A stretch of DNA of 64,000 bases. It comes from Acidimicrobiia bacterium. GTDB taxonomy: Bacteria; Actinomycetota; Acidimicrobiia; IMCC26256; PALSA-610. The stretch spans positions 1,044,795 through 1,108,794 of the forward strand of contig JAOSJK010000012.1 in the NCBI GenBank assembly GCA_027494135.1, read 5' to 3'. How positions within the stretch are numbered: position 1 is the stretch's first letter; each line of letters starts with the position of its first letter. The position numbers were made by a program, and so were the translations under genes. The notes beneath the pieces were generated by a model, which was given only the letters and a program-made list of their open reading frames with translations, had not been told where the DNA came from and did no database searches. Of the stretch, positions 45,481-55,536 are shown piece after piece.

Positions 45481-46369
45481 CTAGTTCGGTGTTGTCCGGC
45501 TGCGGAGCCGCTGCAGCGTGTTGACGGTGGTGTAGGCGCGCCATTCGAGTGCCGCTGCGGGTGACGCCGGTTCGAACTCGACGGTCCATCCGCCGTCTGC
45601 TTGTTGTTCGTTGGCGAGGCGGGTGAGCTCGCGGTCGATGAGCTCTGGGGTGAAGAGGCGTCGGGTCGCTCCGTTGGCGGATGGGGCCATGTCAAGGGGA
45701 CGGATGGCTTCGCCTTCGAGGCCGCCGCGTACGGGGACGACTCCGTCGGGAGGGATGTGGCGCCCGAGGGTGTCGAGCAGGCTGGCTGGGACGGCGCTGG
45801 TCTGGATGGCGGCGTCGACGAACCGGATGGCGAACAGGAGCGTGTACGCGTTGGGGGTGTCGTCGAGGTTTGCGATGGTCGACGCGCACCATTGGGTCGC
45901 CGTCGCGAGCCAGGGATGGTTGCGCACGGCCTGGTCGTGTCGGGCGACGAGGTGCGCGTTGGCCGCTACCTTGTGAGGTCATCTGCAGGCTCGAGGTGGT
46001 GGCGTCGGCTTCGAGCCACAAGGCCAGGCATGCGGTGCCGTCGGTGACGGAAGGGCGAGTGGCAGGCCGCCGTCGGCGAGTGTGTGGGCCTGCAGCCAGT
46101 CGCAGAGCTCGACTGCCCGGGGAGAGGTGGGGGGCGCGACCTCGGCGAGGACCTCGAGGGCGTGCATCGCGGCCACGGGTTGGCTCTCGGGGGCGCGAAG
46201 GTCGGGCTCGAGGCCCCACCCGTAGCCGCCATCGGGTTGCGGTAGCCGTCGAGGCGGCGAGACCCCGTCGGGGCTGGCGTTGTCGGAGGAGTAGCTCGAG
46301 GCGCCGCCGGTCGAGCAGCCGGCCATGGGTTGTGACGAAGTTCCGGGCGGCGCTGATGTCGGGGGTCAT
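45481..46369 (-). CDS. Terpene-cyclase/prenyltransferase-like repeat protein (frameshifted)
   Basis: About 296 residues pieced from three or four frames (shifts near 46300, 46050 and 45935). It starts MTPDISAARNFVTTHGRLLD and contains two QW-like repeats (QPDGGYGWGLEPDLRAPESQ; EQQADGGWTVEFEPASPAAA). Helical hairpins lie between (VAAMHALEVLAEVAPPTSPR; TLADGGLPLALPSVTDGT). The alpha/alpha-barrel repeats with DGG turns belong to the squalene-hopene cyclase/prenyltransferase fold, although it is short and lacks DxDD, so it is probably not a full cyclase. It overlaps the LLM monooxygenase by ATGA. Confidence 0.6.
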
Positions 46370-47251
46370 GCGGCCTTCTCGGCCGGTAGGGCGGCGCCGA
46401 CGCGCGCAGCGCATGGGCGAGTTGGCCGACTTGGTCACGGTCGGGGGTGCAGGGCAGGAAGATGACGTCGTCGCAGCCGGCGTCGCCGAGGCGTTGCAGT
46501 TGCTGATCGAGGAGGTCGGGGTTGGTCACGGTGTCGGCCATCACCTGGTCGGCGTAGTCGGTTCCGTAGTAGTGGGAGATGTAGCGCCGGGCGTGGGACG
46601 TCGCATCGGCGCCGAGGCAGAAGTAGCGCTCGACGACCACGCGTGGCCGATCGTCGCGCCCGGCATCCTTCCAGGCGGCCCGTACCCCGGCGACGCCCGC
46701 CACCAGTTGGTCGTGCCCGAACGACGGTGCGACCCAGCCGGTGCCGAACCGGGCAGCGCGGGCGAACGCGGCGGGAACGAACCCGCCGAACAGCAGCTGC
46801 GGCCGGCCGCGCGGCATCGCGGGCATAGGTCCGCTCGCACCCCGAGAGCGTGCCGCGCCACGTGTCCTGCATCGTCGCCAGCATGTGGTCCATCGCCGCG
46901 CCCAAACCTTCGCGGGCGGGGCCGACCGCCTCGTGGTCCTCGGGCCAGCCGCCGATGCCTAGTCCGGCGGTCAGGCGTCCCCGGCGATGGCGTCGAGCGA
47001 AGCGAGTTGCTTGGCCAGGACGAGCCCGTTGGTCCGGTACGGGACGTTCAAGACCGTGGTGAGTAGCTCAACACGTTCGGTCACCGCTGCCGCCGCCGCC
47101 AGCGCGACGATCGGGTCGAGGTTGTCATAGACGAGACGGTCGATGACGCTGACCGACTGGAAGCCGCTCTGTTCAGCTGCCTGCGCCCACGCCCCAACGC
47201 TCGGCGCGGGCGCGGCGGGAATGGCGGCGGTAGTCCGATACCGATCCGCAT
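46366..47251 (-). CDS. LLM-class flavin/F420-dependent oxidoreductase (frameshifted)
   Basis: About 293 residues with shifts near 47190, 46975, 46830 and 46408. It begins MRIGIGLP, continues WAQAAEQSGFQSVSVIDRLV and DNLDPIVALAAAAAVTERVE then LLTTVLNVPYRTNGLVLAKQ (the LLM barrel start). Next come GLGAAMDHMLATMQDTWRG, RPQLLFGGFVPAAFARAARF and ADTVTNPDLLDQQLQRLGDA to RVGAALPAEKAA. This is the luciferase-like monooxygenase fold that binds FMN or F420; the substrate is unknown. It forms an operon with the cyclase-like gene and is divergent from an AraC regulator. Confidence 0.75.
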
Positions 47252-47309
47252 GGTCAGTCCTCCCTTGTCGTTGTCCACCGCGAGCGTCCCGCGCGAGACT
47301 GGTGAGGTC

Positions 47310-47992
47310 TTGAACGAACCGGACATCTACCGTGAGTGGCCGCCCTCGCCGGCGTGGCGCGCCGTGGCCTGCTGTTGGGAGCAGCGAGTGGGCTCCGAGC
47401 GAGTCCAGCGAGTTGTCCTCGACGGCCACGCCGATGTGTTGATCTACGACAGCGGCGCCATCGACGTCGTCGGGTTGCACGACCGCGTGACGTTGCCGCT
47501 CCTGCCCGCCAGGACGCGGATCCGCGGCATTCGACTGCGACCAGCGGCGGTCGCCACGGCCTTCCGTATGCCGGCGTCGGCGCTGCGCAACGAGACGGTT
47601 TCCGCCGACGCGGTGCTCGGCGCACAGACGGCACGACTGCTGCAGGACCCTGCACGGCTCGACGCATGGCTGCGGGAGGTCGAGCCCGACGAGCGCGTCG
47701 AACGAGCGGTGCGGCTCCTGGAATCGCGCCCGGTCGCAGCAACCGCCGACGCGCTTGGGATCACCGAGCGTCACCTGCGGCGCCTGCTGCTCGAACACAC
47801 CGGTCTGGCACCCAAGACGTTGCAGCGGGTCCAGCGGTTCCAGAGGTTCGTGCGCGCCGCCGACTCCGGCAGTGCGCTGGCGCGGCCGCGGCCGACGCCG
47901 GCTACGCCGACCAGTCCCACCTGTCCCGAGACGTGCTCGACCTAGCCGGTGTGACCCCCGCGGTTCTCACCGCTGCGCGCCAGGCCAGCTGA
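47310..47992 (+). CDS. AraC-family regulator (frameshifted near the HTH)
   Basis: About 228 residues from TTG 47310 with GGTGAGG upstream. The N-terminal cupin-like domain (EWPPSPAWRAVACCWEQRVG ... HADVLIYDSGAIDVVGLHDR) is of the DUF6597/AraC type. The C-terminal double HTH runs ADALGITERHLRRLLLEHTG and LAPKTLQRVQRFQRFVRA. A shift near 47880 leads to GAAAADAGYADQSHLSRDVL, the second HTH. It is divergent from the LLM/cyclase operon, which it probably regulates. Confidence 0.78.
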
Positions 47993-48071
47993 CCGGTACG
48001 GGCTCGGTCCGTCGCGGTCGCGTGGACCGGCGTCCGCACGTCGGTGCAGGAGTACTGAAAGGCGCGCAGCT

Positions 48072-48631
48072 CTACGATCGGTGAAGCACTGAGTACCGGA
48101 CAATGACGATGCCGTTGCTGAGGGTCTGTGCCCCCTGTGCCTCGAAGAACGTGGATCGGGTGTAATGCCCGATCATGTCCTGGGGCGATGGCTCGCCGAC
48201 GGTGAGCGGGAAGAGCCACAGGTGCAGCTCGTCGAGGAGGTCGTGCTCGAGCAGCAGCATCGCGTCACCGCTCCGAAGCCGTACTGGACGATGTCGAGTC
48301 CCTTTTCCTGCTTCATGGCGGCGACCTGCGCAGCGACATCGCCGCTGACCACGGTGGCGGGACCCCAGGCCGGATCGGTGATCGTGGACGAGACAATGAC
48401 CTTCTTCGCCGCGTTCATGCGGTCGGCGACTACGCCCTCATAAGTGGGCCACACCGGTGCGAACACCTCACAGGTACGTCGACCGATGAGCACGGTGTCG
48501 CACTCTCCCAGCAGCTCGGCTTGGACGGCATCGGACTCGGCGGCCTGGCCGCCTGGCAGCGCAGGCCAGTTATGCGGTTCCTCGACGACGCCGTCGAGGG
48601 TGATGTATGTCGAGTTCACGATCCTGCGCAT
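48072..48631 (-). CDS. Dihydrofolate-reductase-fold (RibD C-terminal family) protein (frameshifted)
   Basis: 186 residues from ATG 48631. It begins MRRIVNSTYITLDGVVEEPH, then CDTVLIGRRTCEVFAPVWPT and AAKKVIVSSTITDPAWGPAT; past a shift near 48262 it ends DELHLWLFPLTVGE. This is the RibD-C/yyaP-type dihydrofolate-reductase fold that binds NADPH. These proteins are not classical folate DHFRs, and the substrate is unknown. A second homologue lies at 50.6-51.3 kb. Confidence 0.75.
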
Positions 48632-48911
48632 CTGAATCTCCTGTTGGTTGGTGGCAGCGCTCACGGGCGACGGCGCCCTCGACGTGGGCGCATCCGAGCC
48701 GCCGACTTGCGTGACATCCGCAGGTCGTGGCCAGCCGAGCGCAGCCCGTCGTGCCCGCCGTCGCCAGCCTCATCGCCATGTCCTCATCGTCGAACGAACC
48801 CGCAGCACCGTCTTGGACGATTCGGACACGAACGCACTCCTTCTTCACCAGTGCTCGACCCGCTATCGCGGGGCCGCGACGCACAATGTCTGAACAGCGG
48901 CGGCACTGTTG
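48632..48911. other. Gap without a supported gene
   Basis: About 280 bases between the reductase start and the hydrolase fragment. It may hold remnants of sequence lost when the IS256 element recombined, but no frame here shows a recognisable domain. Confidence 0.4.
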
Positions 48912-49040
48912 CTATGACGGGTCGAGGAAGGAAGGACTCGATGAGCGCGAGCACTTCGTTCGCCCGCCGTGTCATACCGACGTGGGTGGTTCCAGCGAGC
49001 ACCCTGAGCTGCGCATCGGGCAAGAGCTCGAAAGGCTCGA
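48912..49040 (-). pseudogene. 3' fragment of an alpha/beta hydrolase
   Basis: VEPFELLPDAQLRVLAGTTH then VGMTRRANEVLALIESFL (shifted near the end to LDPS and TAG) is the C-terminal signature of alpha/beta hydrolases, with the catalytic His in GTTHVG. The nucleophile half is absent: upstream the sequence switches directly into IS256 transposase at about 49040. Confidence 0.7.
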
Positions 49041-49622
49041 CGCTCCCTGGAGACCTCGGCGCCGTAGACGTCGTAGAGATGCTCGACGATGTCGCCGGGC
49101 CGATGAACCCCTTGGCGTAGAGCGAGATCACGTTCTCGTCGAAGCCGGCCAGTCGCCGCTTGTGCTTGGGCACGATCGTCGGTTCGAACGTGCCCGCCCG
49201 GTCTCGAGGCACATCGATCCGCACGTCGCCGACGTCGGTCCGGACCGTCTTCGACGACACGCCGTTGCGCGAGTTCCCGGTCCCGTAGCCTTGCGGGGTC
49301 GTGGAGCCTCGTAGCCGAGGTGGTCGGTCAGCTCGGCCGACAACGCGACCTCGATCACCTGCTTGGCCAGCCCGGCCAGCAGCCCGTTCGGGCCAACGAG
49401 ATCGAGACCCTCGATTCGGGCCCGCTCGACCAGATGCTCAGCCAGCGCCTGATCGATCGCCGGTCGCGGCAACACCAAGTCGCCCGAGCGTGCCGGCACC
49501 ACCTTCCCCGCCCGCAGCGAGGTTCGTTTCGTGTGTCATCAGTTGATCCAATCCGGCCCACCCCGCAGGTGGCGGACCATCACGGCTCAACCGCTTACAC
49601 AGAATTCCTGACAGACCCTACG
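49041..49622 (-). mobile_element. IS256-family insertion sequence remnant (left end and transposase N-terminus)
   Basis: The transposase starts at ATG 49539 (MTHETNLAAGGEG). It contains LVGPNGLLAGLAKQVIEVAL, SAELTDHLGYE, then SSKTVRTDVGDVRIDVPRDR and PKHKRRLAGFDENVISLYAK, all conserved in Mutator/IS256 transposases. GDIVEHLYDVYGAEVSRE is the last recognisable piece before the junction. The DDE catalytic core is missing. The outer end near 49596-49622 carries TTACACAGAATTCCTGACAG, which reads outward as the IS256-type terminal repeat. Confidence 0.8.
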
Positions 49623-49814
49623 AGCGCGTTCAGTGAGGGGTTGCAGGACTGCAAGCCCTGGCGGCGGTGCCATTGATGAGCGACCCCTCAGCGTGACGGC
49701 CCAGTCGGGTTGACGGCCCGGTCGCGGTGGGCGCGCTGATCCTCGACCTGAGTCCCAAGGTGGCATCGCGGGTGCGCGTCGCCATCGCCATCTTGGTACT
49801 TCAGCGCACTTCCG
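49623..49814. other. Gap between IS end and sul-like gene
   Basis: 192 bases. No open frame with a recognisable domain and no clear terminator. Confidence 0.4.
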
Positions 49815-50674
49815 TCACCCACTGTCGATGGTGCGCGGTGGTCGTCGAGGCGCGTGGGCGGCAGTGTTGGCGGGTTCGGGGTACTCCTGCGAGCGCAGCA
49901 CTTCTGCGACCTTCAAGGCGTCTCCGAGGGCGCGGACGTCATGGGTGCGGATGAAGTCGACACCGCTGCGCGCTGCGTGGAGCTCGGCGGCGAGTGTCGC
50001 CGGGCTGATGTCAGCGAGATCGCGACCGGTCAAGGCGCGCAGAAATGACTTGCGCGACGGTGAGACCATCACGGGCAGGCCGAAGCGCGGGTGTAGCCGG
50101 GCGATTCCGGCCGAGAACGGCAACCGACGGCTCGGGTTGGCACCAGGAAGAACCCGAGGCCTGGGTCCAGGACTAGCCGTTGGATCGACACGCCGGCTGC
50201 TACGAGCGCCGCGATCCGTTGTGAGAAGAACCGGTCGATGGCCGTCCAGATGGCCGGATCGCTCACGACTCGGGCAGCCTTCTCGCCAGGTGTCACGGAG
50301 TGCATTACTACGAGGCGGCAGTCGCTCGCCGCGAGCTCCTCGTAAGATCGAGGGATCGGGAACCCGCGCACGTCGTTGAGGAGCCGAGCGCCATGGGCGA
50401 TCGCCAGCCGCTGGATAGACGCACGGGTCGAGTCGACCGACACTGGGACGCAGGAGGCCGCGAGTGCCTCAAGAACCGGCACGAGCCGGCGCTGCTCGTC
50501 GCCGACGCTGACGGATCGGGCGTCGGGGTGGCTGGAGGCGGCACCGAGCTCGACGAGGTCGGCTCCGTCAGCTCGAAGGCGGGACGCGTGCGCAATCGCG
50601 CGGTCCGGATCCAGGTAGCGGCCTCCATCTGAGAAGGAGTCCTCGGTCACGTTGACGATGCCGACCAGCTCCAT
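49815..50674 (-). CDS. Sulfonamide-resistance-type dihydropteroate synthase (Sul-like; frameshifted)
   Basis: About 286 residues from ATG 50674. It shows GIVNVTEDSFSDGGRYLDPD, then LVELGAASSHPDARSVSVGD and DVRGFPIPRSYEELAASDCR; LVVMHSVTP and LVLDPGLGFFL follow. After a shift near 50115 come PVMVSPSRKSFLRALTGRDL and TLAAELHAARSGVDFIRTHD. This is FolP, but the ASSHPDA, GFP, LVVMHS and GFFL motifs follow the mobile Sul1/Sul2 enzymes rather than chromosomal FolP, which usually reads GGESTRPG. Sul enzymes make dihydropteroate but refuse sulfonamides. It overlaps the DHFR-fold gene by 28 bases. Confidence 0.78.
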
Positions 50675-51289
50675 CCGGTGCGACCCCTTACGCTCAGCGG
50701 GCTGACGTCGTAGACGAGGTGGGTGACCCGGTCGCCGACCACGATCGTGGAGGGTTCTCCATGCGGAGTGGCTCGGCTAGGCGGTCGGTGGCGAAGAACG
50801 GACGGCCGGAACCGAGGATCACCGGAACTTGGCTCATCACCACTTGGTCGATCTGCCCAAGCTCGAGTGCCTGGCTACCGATCTGGCCGGCAGCGACATC
50901 GATGAGGCGGTCGCCCGCGATCGTCTGCGCGATCGCCATCGCCTTCTGAACGGATTCGGCGAAGGTGAACGGCGCGCGATCGAGGTGCTCCCAGTCCGTC
51001 GGGGGTGCGTGGGTCACTACGATGACGTGCTCGCCGGCGGCCGGCTCGCCGTCCCAACCGTTCGTGAGGTCGAACAGGCGCCGCCCGATGACCTCTACGG
51101 CCACGTCACGGTAAAAGGCTTGCATGAAGTCGGCTGACGACTTGGTGGTCCGAAACTCTCGATCGTTGCCGGGAATGACCAGCGAACGTTGCCGTTGCCG
51201 TACCACTCGAACAGCGGTCCGACTTCGTCGTCGTCGGCGGCGATGAAGCCGTCCATCGAGACAACCGCTGCCATCACCGACTTGCCCAT
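50647..51289 (-). CDS. DHFR-fold (RibD C-terminal family) reductase overlapping the sul-like gene (frameshifted)
   Basis: About 214 residues from ATG 51289. MAAVVSMDGFIAADDDEVGP and LFEWYGNGNVRWSFP open it. A shift near 51175 joins GNDREFRTTKSSADFMQAFY, then VEVIGRRLFDLTNGWDGEPA and VVMSQVPVILGSGRPFFATD; a second shift near 50755 ends it TIVVGDRVTHLVYDVSPLSV to TGA 50647. This is the dihydrofolate-reductase superfamily, RibD-C branch. The 28-base overlap with the Sul-like gene couples their translation. Confidence 0.75.
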
Positions 51290-51329
51290 GATCCTCCCAT
51301 CCGTGCATCTCTACAGGCCGTCGGCGTCG

Positions 51330-52195
51330 TCAGCCCGCCAGCACGTCGCGCAAGCGCGCCGCGAAGGCGGCGGGCTCGCCGACCTGTCCGTATTCGCCTC
51401 CGAGGAAGCCGCCGTGTGCTCCCGGGAAGATGACCGGGCTCTGGCCGAGCCGCTCGGCGATCGCCTCGCCTCCACGATGGGCGATCTCGCCGCTGGAGCC
51501 TGATCCGACTCCGATCACGATTCGGGTCGACACGCGACGCAGCCGCTCGAGGTCGGGCCGGTAATGGGTGACGGCCACGACGTTCGAACCAAGCATCGGG
51601 TCGTCGCGACGTCCGTCGTCCGTTGCGGACATGCCGAACGCCGACGGATCGGGCACCGACTGCGACGCGAAATCGGTCGGCACGGGTCCTCGCAGCGAGA
51701 TCAACGCGAGGAAGTGCGCCATCCCATACCCGCTGCCGCGCTGCAGGTAGGTCTCGTGAACGGCCCGGCATGCGGCGAGCGCGTTGGCCGAGTCGGGCAG
51801 GAGGCTGGCCAGTGGGGGCTCATGGGCGACGAGCGTCCGGACCAGTTCTGGCTGTGCCGTCACCAGCGCCAGCGCATTGACCCGCCGCCGCTGCTGCCGA
51901 ACAGGTCGACAGGAGACCCGGCGACTTGTTCGATCACCGCCTTTACGTCGGCTGCATGCACCTCTGGCGAGACGATGGCCCGAGGATCGGCGCGCTCGCT
52001 GCGCTCGACCCTCGAGGGTCGTACGTCACGATCGTGCGATCGGTGAAGTACGTCGCCAACGTTCCGAAGCCGGCGGCGCCCATGGGTGACCCGATCACGA
52101 CGAGCACCGGGCCGCCCGCAGGGGTCGCTTTGGCGCACGTCATAGCGCAGGACGGTACCAGGGACCTCGAGCGTTTGCGTGGCGGGTTCGATCAC
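51330..52195 (-). CDS. Alpha/beta hydrolase (frameshifted)
   Basis: About 288 residues from GTG 52195 (VIEPATQTLEVPGTVLRYDV). GPVLVVIGSPMGAAGFGTLA with YDPRG gives the oxyanion region, and VDLFGSSGGG is the nucleophile elbow. ELVRTLVAHEPPLASLLPDS, RIVIGVGSGSSGEIAHRGGE and PVIFPGAHGGFLGG (catalytic His) follow. Frames change near 52110, 51990 and 51870. It resembles actinobacterial hydrolases co-encoded with regulators; the substrate is unknown. Confidence 0.75.
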
Positions 52196-52306
52196 GTGTC
52201 CTCCCCGGGCTGGCTCCGTCTAGCTATTCGACGGAGCTCATGGTTCGAATTCATCGCGTCGTAGGCAGGGTCGGCCCGACAGGCGCGCCGGGCGCGAACG
52301 GCTGCG

Positions 52307-52616
52307 TCAGACGATGATGCCCTTGCCGATGCGGTGCTGACCCACGAGGACATCGGCGTCATCGATCAGCTCGGCGAATATCGCCGTCGCCGCGGCGTGG
52401 ACCTCGCTGCCACGGTGAACGGCGAACGCGGCCTCGTCGGCGTAGATCTCCGAGGTCCAGAAAACATCGGGATCACTGCTCGACTGTTGCACGATGTGAG
52501 AGAACCGTCCCGGGTTCCTTATGGGCCTCGTTGAGCAATGGTGCGAACGCGGCGAGGTAGTCGTCGCCCATTCCGTGCTTGACGCGTACCCGTGCCATCA
52601 CTGCGACGGTCGTCAT
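52307..52616 (-). CDS. Antibiotic-biosynthesis-monooxygenase (ABM) domain protein (frameshifted)
   Basis: About 103 residues from ATG 52616. MTTVAVMARVRVKHGMGDDY then LAAFAPLLNEAHKEPGTVLS, a shift near 52496, and DVFWTSEIYADEAAFAVHRG form the dimeric ferredoxin-like ABM fold (strand-helix-strand with the H-R-G loop). Family members are quinol monooxygenases or small heme/aromatic-handling proteins. Confidence 0.72.
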
Positions 52617-52638
52617 CGTCCACCTGCGTCGCGGAACG

Positions 52639-53518
52639 TCATCGGATCGCGATCGGCGTGATCACGTGGTCCAACTTGTCTGGGTTGTGAACGAGCCAGA
52701 TCGCGGCGATCGCACCGTTCGCGATGTCGAACGCGGCGACGAAGTCGATGCGGTCACCGACGTAGGTGATGATCCCAGGGTCGCCATTGATCAGGGCCGG
52801 AACAACGCGAGCATGGGCGTAAGACCGTCGGGCGAAGGTGACGAGGAAGGTGGCGACCCGAGCGGCCCCGACGAGCGGCCTGCGGGCCGCCGGGCGCGTC
52901 GCGCCGCCGTCAGTCACGAGCACGACGTCGGGGGCCAATCGTTCGAGCGCAGCCTGGAGGTCGCCGCGGGCGACCGCCGAGATCAGCTCGTCGACCAGTC
53001 GTCGTTCCTCGCCCACGGGCCGTCGCGACGAGGCGCCGCGGAGGCGACGTCGGGCACGGCTTGCGATCTGCCGGCAGGCGCCTTCGGACTTGCCGACACC
53101 TCGGGCGACGTCCTCGTAGGCGACGCCGAACACGTCCACGAGGAGGAACACAGCGCGTTCGACGGCATTGAGGGTGTCGAGCAACTGGAGGAATCCGAGC
53201 GTGAGGGAGTCGGAAAGCTCAGCCGTCTCTTCCGGACCATGGTCGACAACAAGCGGGTCGGGCAACCAGGGTCCGAGATATTCCTCGCGTCGACGGCTGC
53301 TGGCCCGGCTGAAGTCGATGGCGATTCGCGCGGTCACGGTCGTCAGCCATGCCCTCAGGGCGATGGATCGACACTTGATCGGCGTGATGCCATCGCATCC
53401 AGGCTTCCTGCACGATGTCGTCTGCATCGGCCACGGTCCCCACCATCCGGTAGGCGATGCCGAGGAGCCGCGGTCTGGACTGCTCGAACACGTCGAGGTC
53501 GTCGGCGGTGCGGGTCAC
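52639..53518 (-). CDS. ECF41-type RNA polymerase sigma factor with C-terminal SnoaL-like domain (frameshifted)
   Basis: About 293 residues from GTG 53518, overlapping the stop of the FAD oxidoreductase. Region 2 is RPRLLGIAYRMVGTVADADD with IVQEAWMRWHHAD. After a shift near 53372, region 4 is LNAVERAVFLLVDVFGVAYE with DVARGVGKSEGACRQIASRA. The C-terminal SnoaL-like extension has DVVLVTDGGATRPAARRPLV and PDKLDHVITPIAI. This two-part layout defines the ECF41 group, whose own promoter is found 1.3 kb upstream. Confidence 0.85.
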
Positions 53519-54769
53519 GTGATCATCCTTGCGGCGTGGTCGGCTGCCCGCACTGCGGTCCGGGCAGCGGCGTACCCGCTGGCGAACGAAGCATCCGCGA
53601 GGAAGCCGCTGGGCCCGACCCAGTCGCCGGCCAGGAAGACGTTCGGCATCGCGGTGGCGTCGATGGAGGGGCGGCCCGGGAGGCCCCCGTTCCGGGCCCG
53701 CGGGATGGCACCGACGACGTTCAGGCGGGCCAGAAACCGGCTGCGCACGACCTGCTCGGGGTCGACGCCGACGAGCGACAGCCACCCTTCGAGTAGGGGG
53801 CGGTCCTCATCAGCGGACCGGGCGCCATCGCGGTGGACGGCGACAACCGACCCGCCCTCCGGCGACTGGCGAGCGGGCGGCGACTGCGTCGACCCATAGA
53901 CCGGTTCGTCGACACCGAGTACGTAGCCGGGCGACGGCACGCCCCGAAGCGCAACGTCGAGGCAGGCGGCCGTGAGAGGTTCGCCCACTTCGCCCCAGCC
54001 GGGGTCCGTCGGAAGCACAGCACGTACCGACCCTGGAGTACCGGTCGCGACAATTGCGGTTCGGCCCACAACTACACCGTCGCCGGTTTCCACCTCGACG
54101 GACCGTGCATCGCCACGAACCTGACGGACCGCAGCGTGACCGTGGATCTCCAAGTCGCGACTCAGCGCGTCGACGAGTTGCTGCCAACCTCCATCCAGGT
54201 AGAGCACGCCCTTGGTGAAGCCGCGCTGGAGCTGGACCAACGCGGCGTCCGCACTCAGGTCATCGAAGTCCGACGCAAACGTACCGATGCGGATCAGCGC
54301 GCGCAGCACCGCGCCGGCGTCCGGTTGGATGCCGACGTCGGCGATGAGCTCGCCGATGCTCTTGCTCTCGTGATCAGCTGGGCTCGTGCGGAGGAAACGT
54401 GCCAGTGCCCCGGACAGCGCTGCGTTGCCCCGCCTGCCGAGCGCGGACGTCTCGACCGGCGAGCCGGCTCCGGCCGGGAAGGTGTGCAACTCCCCACCGG
54501 CGTACAGCTTGTAGCTACTGGAACGGCGGTCGAGCCCCGCGGGGCTCGACCCCGAGCTCGGCGAGGATCTCGGCGCCCTCACCGCCCAGGTAGAAGGCGT
54601 GGCCGCCCCGGTTGAACAAGAAGCCATCGCGCTCTGTCGACCGAGCCCGACCACCAGGCTGAGCGGCCTCCAGCACGAGCGTCGACGCCCCGGCTTGCCG
54701 AGCGGTTGCCGCCGCCGTGAGCCCAGCCAAACCTCCGCCGATCACAATCACATCCCACATCTCCGTCAT
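53515..54769 (-). CDS. FAD-dependent oxidoreductase (amine-oxidase/phytoene-desaturase-like) in ECF41 operon
   Basis: About 419 residues. ATG 54769 begins MTEMWDVIVIGGGLAGLTAA, an FAD-binding dinucleotide motif, followed by ARQAGASTLVLEAAQPGGRA. Past a shift near 54540 come the substrate domain and SIDATAMPNVFLAGDWVGPS (second FAD contact). NAD(P)/FAD oxidoreductases of this type are part of the conserved neighbourhood of ECF41 sigma genes. It is translated just before the sigma factor, and both are read from the TGTCACA promoter. Confidence 0.8.
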
Positions 54770-54778
54770 ACAAGGTTT

Positions 54779-54805
54779 GACGTATACCGAGGGTGCGTTG
54801 TGACA
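54779..54805 (-). promoter_or_regulatory. ECF41-type promoter
   Basis: TGTCACA (54805-54799), a 16-bp spacer and CGTC (54782-54779), the published ECF41 consensus, 10 bp before the oxidoreductase start. It makes the operon self-activating by its own sigma factor. The very short leader fits near-leaderless mRNA. Confidence 0.82.
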
Positions 54806-55123
54806 CCGAGCGCCTCCTGCGACACCCACGGGCTCGGTGCCGGGATCGCCCGAAGGCACCAGCCCCGCCGCCGGGAAGCGCCATCAGCGCAGCGGGCTCA
54901 CGCCAGGAAGGCGGTCGAGACCGCCAACGGCTTGACCGGGCCGACGGGCCGGCACGCGCCTTCGTGAAGCGGCATTGGGCTTCTTCGGCGGGATGATCTT
55001 CGCCACCGTGATCCCCGGACACAGGAAGACCACGCGAACCTCCCGGAACGCCATGCCGCCTCCGGTGGTTCCATCGCCGGCGACGAGGTAATCCCATCCC
55101 ACTGGCGCGCGCCAGGCCATCGC
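54806..55123. other. Gap without a supported gene
   Basis: 318 bases upstream of the ECF41 promoter. Overlapping short frames (for example one at 54884-55120) have no conserved domain; no repeat or terminator stands out. Confidence 0.4.
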
Positions 55124-55429
55124 TCATATGCGGAGGCGAGCGGGGCGAGCGTACGCGACGACGATCGCACGGGGCCCAAGGCTGCATTCGAGCGCGGCCA
55201 CCTCGTGTAGTTCCGATGACGACAGGTCCGCCGCTTCTATGAGTTGACACAGTGCCGACTCCGTCGAGGCACGGAGCGCGTCGTACACCAAGAGATGGAC
55301 CCGAAGGCGGTCCGCCAAGGCGATCACCTCGCCGCTGCGGACGATACCGAGGGAGAGGTAGTGGCGATGATCGAGCCGTTGGCGCGTCGCCTCGTCGAGC
55401 TCCAGACGTTCAAGGAGCCGAGACGACAC
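55124..55429 (-). CDS. Hypothetical protein
   Basis: 101 residues from GTG 55429, intact. It reads LLERLELDEATRQRLDHRHY and LSLGIVRSGEVIALADRLRV, then LVYDALRASTESALCQLIEA. Helical, with good actinobacterial codon use. No family is recognised. Confidence 0.45.
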   Translation of the reverse strand: MSSRLLERLELDEATRQRLDHRHYLSLGIVRSGEVIALADRLRVHLLVYDALRASTESALCQLIEAADLSSSELHEVAALECSLGPRAIVVAYARPARLRI

Positions 55430-55528
55430 TTATCACCCGAGCGGGGTGGCGTCGGTCCGGCAACTAGCACGGGCGTCAGTCAGCGCGCCCGGGATCAATC
55501 TGATCATGTTCGTACACCGGGTAGGTCG

Positions 55529-55536
55529 ACAATTGC
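55529..55536. repeat. Left target-site duplication of the ISL3 element
   Basis: ACAATTGC, repeated exactly at 56917-56924 beyond the other end of the IS. Confidence 0.88.

Noticed and set aside
48072-51289. DHFR-fold genes as trimethoprim-resistance dfr genes
   Set aside because: Both belong to the RibD C-terminal branch, not the DfrA/FolA branch.
54884-55120. Frame with MAFREVRVV, reminiscent of the start of IS21-type IstA
   Set aside because: Only about seven residues match and nothing follows; no other IS21 sequence nearby.
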